A stretch of 45,373 nt of DNA from contig JAFGIJ010000086.1 in assembly GCA_016929655.1 (NCBI GenBank), forward strand, positions 1 through 45,373, read 5' to 3'. The translations under genes were made by a program, and so were the position numbers. The DNA comes from Clostridia bacterium. GTDB taxonomy: Bacteria; Bacillota; Clostridia; DUPQ01. The first letter of the stretch is position 1. Every line of letters begins with the position of its first letter. The notes beneath the pieces are model-generated. The model did no database searches and was not told where the DNA came from. It was given only the letters and a program-made list of their open reading frames with translations. Of this stretch, positions 43,120 to 45,373 are shown piece by piece.

Positions 43120-44160
43120 TTGGAAAAATCAAAAGATAGGGGTATCAGACGATTTGTAGAAAAAATAAAAGATGGAATTCAGCAAGTGCCGATTCTAAAG
43201 AATATCGGTATGCAGAAAGTTCTTGCCTTCGGAGCATTGATAATAATATATATCTTTTTTGCGATTCTCGGAAGGAATTTTACATCCTCATCAACAACCC
43301 TTAACATTCTGGCATCATCATATTATGTAGGATTTCTTGCCATAGGTGTTACATTTATTATAATAACCGGAGGCATAGATCTTTCTCTTGGAGCACTTAT
43401 GATGTGCTCAGCCCTGGTTGGAGGAAAATTGTATAGGGACATGGGAGTTCCACTTTGGATAGCTCTGATAGTAATGATTCTGTTTGCTGTTCTGGTTGGT
43501 TTAATAAATGGACTTATGGTTACAAAACTCAAACTCCCGCCCTTTATTGCAACACTTGGTACAATGATGGTGTGTCTGGGACTAGGGTCAATAATAACAA
43601 ATACATCGTCTAAATATTTTCCAACTATTCTGGAATCAGACGGATGGTTTGGAAGAGTTTTCTTTAAATCAGCAAATGGATTTCCATTGGGTGCAGTTTA
43701 CCTGGTTGCATTTTATTTAATTGCATTTATTATTCTGAATAAAACCAAGATAGGTAGATACATCTTCGCAATAGGCAGTAACGAAGAAGCAGTCAGATTG
43801 TCAGGTATCAAAGTTGATTTGTGGAAAACACTTGCATATGTAATAAGTGGGGTTGGTGTTGGTGTAGGATCTATACTTTATGCCGCAACTTACACAGTTG
43901 TTATTCCCAATACAGGGAATGGAATTGAACTCCAGGCAATAGCAGCGGTTGTTATCGGTGGAACATCATTATCCGGAGGTGTTGGATCTCTGACGGGAAC
44001 CATGATAGGTGTTTTCATTATGAGTATATTGAAAACCGGCCTTATATCCATGAGCCTTCCGGCTCCTTATCAGACATTCTTTACAGGTCTTGTTGTTATC
44101 GGTGCAGTTTTGCTGGATGTTTACAGAAATAAAAAAGCTAACCAGCTTAAGAAAATTTGA
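43120..44160 (+). CDS. Sugar ABC transporter permease
   Basis: 346 residues from TTG 43120, which has GGAGGGG 6-7 nt upstream; an ATG at 43105 overlaps the ATPase stop but lacks a ribosome site. About 8-10 hydrophobic segments are present with the RbsC/MglC family patterns GGIDLSLGALMMCSALVGG, NGLMVTKLKLPPFIATLGT, AIGSNEEAVRLSGI and AVVIGGTSLSGGVG. It forms the membrane channel of the transporter. Confidence 0.92.
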   Translation: MEKSKDRGIRRFVEKIKDGIQQVPILKNIGMQKVLAFGALIIIYIFFAILGRNFTSSSTTLNILASSYYVGFLAIGVTFIIITGGIDLSLGALMMCSALVGGKLYRDMGVPLWIALIVMILFAVLVGLINGLMVTKLKLPPFIATLGTMMVCLGLGSIITNTSSKYFPTILESDGWFGRVFFKSANGFPLGAVYLVAFYLIAFIILNKTKIGRYIFAIGSNEEAVRLSGIKVDLWKTLAYVISGVGVGVGSILYAATYTVVIPNTGNGIELQAIAAVVIGGTSLSGGVGSLTGTMIGVFIMSILKTGLISMSLPAPYQTFFTGLVVIGAVLLDVYRNKKANQLKKI

Positions 44161-44183
44161 TTAATCAAGCTTCGGCTTATTAA
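44161..44183 (+). other. Intercistronic hairpin with UUCG tetraloop
   Basis: TTAAT-C-AAGC-TTCG-GCTT-ATTAA forms a 9-bp stem with one bulged C and a C(UUCG)G tetraloop, right after the permease stop. No T-run follows. Such hairpins often shield or cut the mRNA so that the downstream binding protein is made in excess. Confidence 0.6.
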
Positions 44184-44206
44184 TAGATAAATTGGAGGGA
44201 AATATT

Positions 44207-45265
44207 ATGAAAAAAGGGAAAAAATTATTAGCAATTCTCCTCGCAGTAGCATTAGTAGGCGTTCTGTTTACAGCATGCGGTGGGAGTGATGATACTGAGT
44301 ACTACTCAGTTATCGCAAAAGGTTTCCAGCATCAGTTCTGGCAGGTAGTAAAAGACGGTTCTGAAGCAGCAGCTGCAGACCTTGGAGTAGAAATATTCTT
44401 CACGGGTCCTGAAGGCGAAAGCGCTCAGGCTGCCCAGGTTGATATGCTCAATGCAGAACTCGCAAAGAATCCAAAGGCAATTGCACTTGCAGCACTGAAT
44501 ACTGAAGCCGTTCTTTCACAGTTGAAGGAAGCAGCAGACAAGGGCATTCCGGTTATCGGATTTGACTCCGGAGTACCAAATGCACCAGCAGGACAGATTG
44601 CAGCCAATGCATCAACAGACAATGAAAATGCTGCTGCAATTGGTGCAGAGCACATGTATGAAGTCATTAAAGCTCAGATTATGGCTGCAACGGTTGATGC
44701 TCCTGTTACTGTAGTATGTCTTTCACAGGATGCTACCAGCGCTTCTGTTACAGGGAGAAGCAAGGGTTTTGCTGAAAAAATGTATAAAATGGTTACGGCT
44801 GATGGACAGACCGCAGCAATCACAGGCGATTATGATGCAGTTAAAATGGGAAACGCAGCAAGCTCAGCAGTTGAGATTAAAGTTGTTGTCGGAGCTACTC
44901 CTGACATTACCGATATGACCAATGCTGCAAGCGGAGTTTTGAACACAGAAAACCTTCTTGGTGTATTCTGCTCAAACGAAGGTGCTGTAAATGGATTATT
45001 GGCTGCAGTTAACGCAGGTTCTTCAATTCCGAATGGTGCAGTTCTTGTTGGATTTGATGCCGGCGCAGGACAGAAAGCAGCTGTAAGAAGTGGGACATTC
45101 CTCGGTTCAATTACCCAGGATCCATTCCAAATCGGTTATCAGGCTGTTGCTCTTGCAGTTAAAGCTGCAAACGGCGAATCAGTAAGTGATATCGACACTG
45201 GAGCAAAATGGTATGATGCATCCAATATGGATGATGCAGGCATAGCAAATCTTCTCTACGACTAA
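44207..45265 (+). CDS. Sugar ABC transporter substrate-binding lipoprotein
   Basis: 352 residues from the ATG with GGAGGG upstream. Lipobox LFTAC (Cys near 22) and a type-I binding fold: HQFWQVVKDGSEAAAADLG, KGIPVIGFDSGVP, QIAANASTDNENAAAIG, GRSKGFAEKMYK, FCSNEGAVNGLL and VGFDAGAGQKAAVR. Ligand probably a monosaccharide such as ribose, xylose or a rare hexose. It shares the HxFWxVVxxG opening with the lipoprotein at 40505, but the two are clearly diverged. Last gene of the transporter operon. Confidence 0.92.
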   Translation: MKKGKKLLAILLAVALVGVLFTACGGSDDTEYYSVIAKGFQHQFWQVVKDGSEAAAADLGVEIFFTGPEGESAQAAQVDMLNAELAKNPKAIALAALNTEAVLSQLKEAADKGIPVIGFDSGVPNAPAGQIAANASTDNENAAAIGAEHMYEVIKAQIMAATVDAPVTVVCLSQDATSASVTGRSKGFAEKMYKMVTADGQTAAITGDYDAVKMGNAASSAVEIKVVVGATPDITDMTNAASGVLNTENLLGVFCSNEGAVNGLLAAVNAGSSIPNGAVLVGFDAGAGQKAAVRSGTFLGSITQDPFQIGYQAVALAVKAANGESVSDIDTGAKWYDASNMDDAGIANLLYD

Positions 45266-45282
45266 TACGTTTTCATTATTGT

Positions 45283-45320
45283 ACAAACATGCCCTCCGTC
45301 TGACGGAGGGCTGTTTGTCA
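45283..45320 (+). terminator. Terminator of the sugar transporter operon
   Basis: A long stem with arms ACAAACA-t-GCCCTCCGTC (45283-45300) and GACGGAGGGC-TGTTTGT (45302-45318), followed by CATTATGG. Very stable, though the T-run is only in the arm. Confidence 0.85.
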
Positions 45321-45356
45321 TTATGGTAGAATAAAGTAACATACGAAGGAACAATT

Positions 45357-45373
45357 ATGAATGAATTTGAAGT
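45357..45373 (+). CDS. Start of a further gene, cut by the window end
   Basis: ATG at 45357 with GAAGGA 6-7 nt upstream, reading MNEFE to the end of the window. Too short to identify. Confidence 0.4.

Overview
The window looks like chromosomal DNA of a low-to-moderate GC, anaerobic member of the Firmicutes, class Clostridia. The evidence is strong GGAGG ribosome sites, a SigI/RsgI sigma/anti-sigma pair, SLH-domain surface proteins, a large Gram-positive-type SRP RNA directly upstream of dnaX, an oxygen-sensitive class III ribonucleotide reductase with its radical-SAM activase, and YesM/YesN-type sugar signalling. The genus cannot be fixed; cellulosome-type Clostridia such as Acetivibrio, Ruminiclostridium or Thermoclostridium are plausible. 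There are no phage, IS or CRISPR signatures. Most of the window is ordinary chromosomal backbone.

Layout. 1-4625: end of a dihydrolipoamide dehydrogenase gene, a fused alpha/beta E1 2-oxoacid dehydrogenase, a DeoR regulator and a sorbitol-6-phosphate-dehydrogenase-like SDR, closed by hairpins. 4742-5620 (-): a metallophosphatase. 5749-7752: sigI-rsgI behind a candidate SigI-type promoter. 7905-10713: an SLH-domain exported protein and a Pro/Thr-linker exported protein, 1 nt apart. 10750-14406 (-): a fucose/arabinose-isomerase-family protein, then prfA-tsaC. 14714-17517: nrdD-nrdG behind two NrdR-like boxes. 17564-22233: SRP RNA, dnaX, ybaB, recR, galU and, on the minus strand, a TtcA-like tRNA thiolase. 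22398-25248: an SPFH/zinc-ribbon protein, a zinc-ribbon membrane protein and ferritin. 25362-28348: tRNA-Pro followed by a small accessory cluster: a three-gene split-HipA (HipBST-type) toxin-antitoxin locus, a membrane-anchored XRE regulator and a membrane-anchored excisionase-like protein. 28398-35644: gtrA-like, apbE, a PfkB sugar kinase, purN, a small membrane protein, then a GlpA-like/FAD oxidoreductase/DUF1667 operon ending in an SDR. 35743-36984 (-): an MFS transporter. 37112-45265: YesN-type regulator, YesM-type kinase, a lipoprotein sugar-binding protein, then a complete sugar ABC transporter (ATPase, permease, second binding protein).

The most interesting parts are: (1) the hipBST-type locus, whose leader carries three 12-bp palindromes spaced exactly 40 bp apart, with the last sitting between the -35 and -10 elements; (2) a recurring promoter layout in which a -10 hexamer lies 6-7 nt before a start codon that has no Shine-Dalgarno, suggesting leaderless mRNAs for hipB, apbE, the gtrA-like gene and the metallophosphatase; (3) a perfect 10-bp inverted repeat whose downstream arm contains the ferritin ribosome site; (4) a binding-protein/kinase/regulator trio next to a sugar ABC transporter, resembling XylFII-LytS/YesN; and (5) two consecutive putative DNA-binding proteins carrying transmembrane segments, just after hipT.

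All assignments are by reading motifs and gene context; no database search was run.
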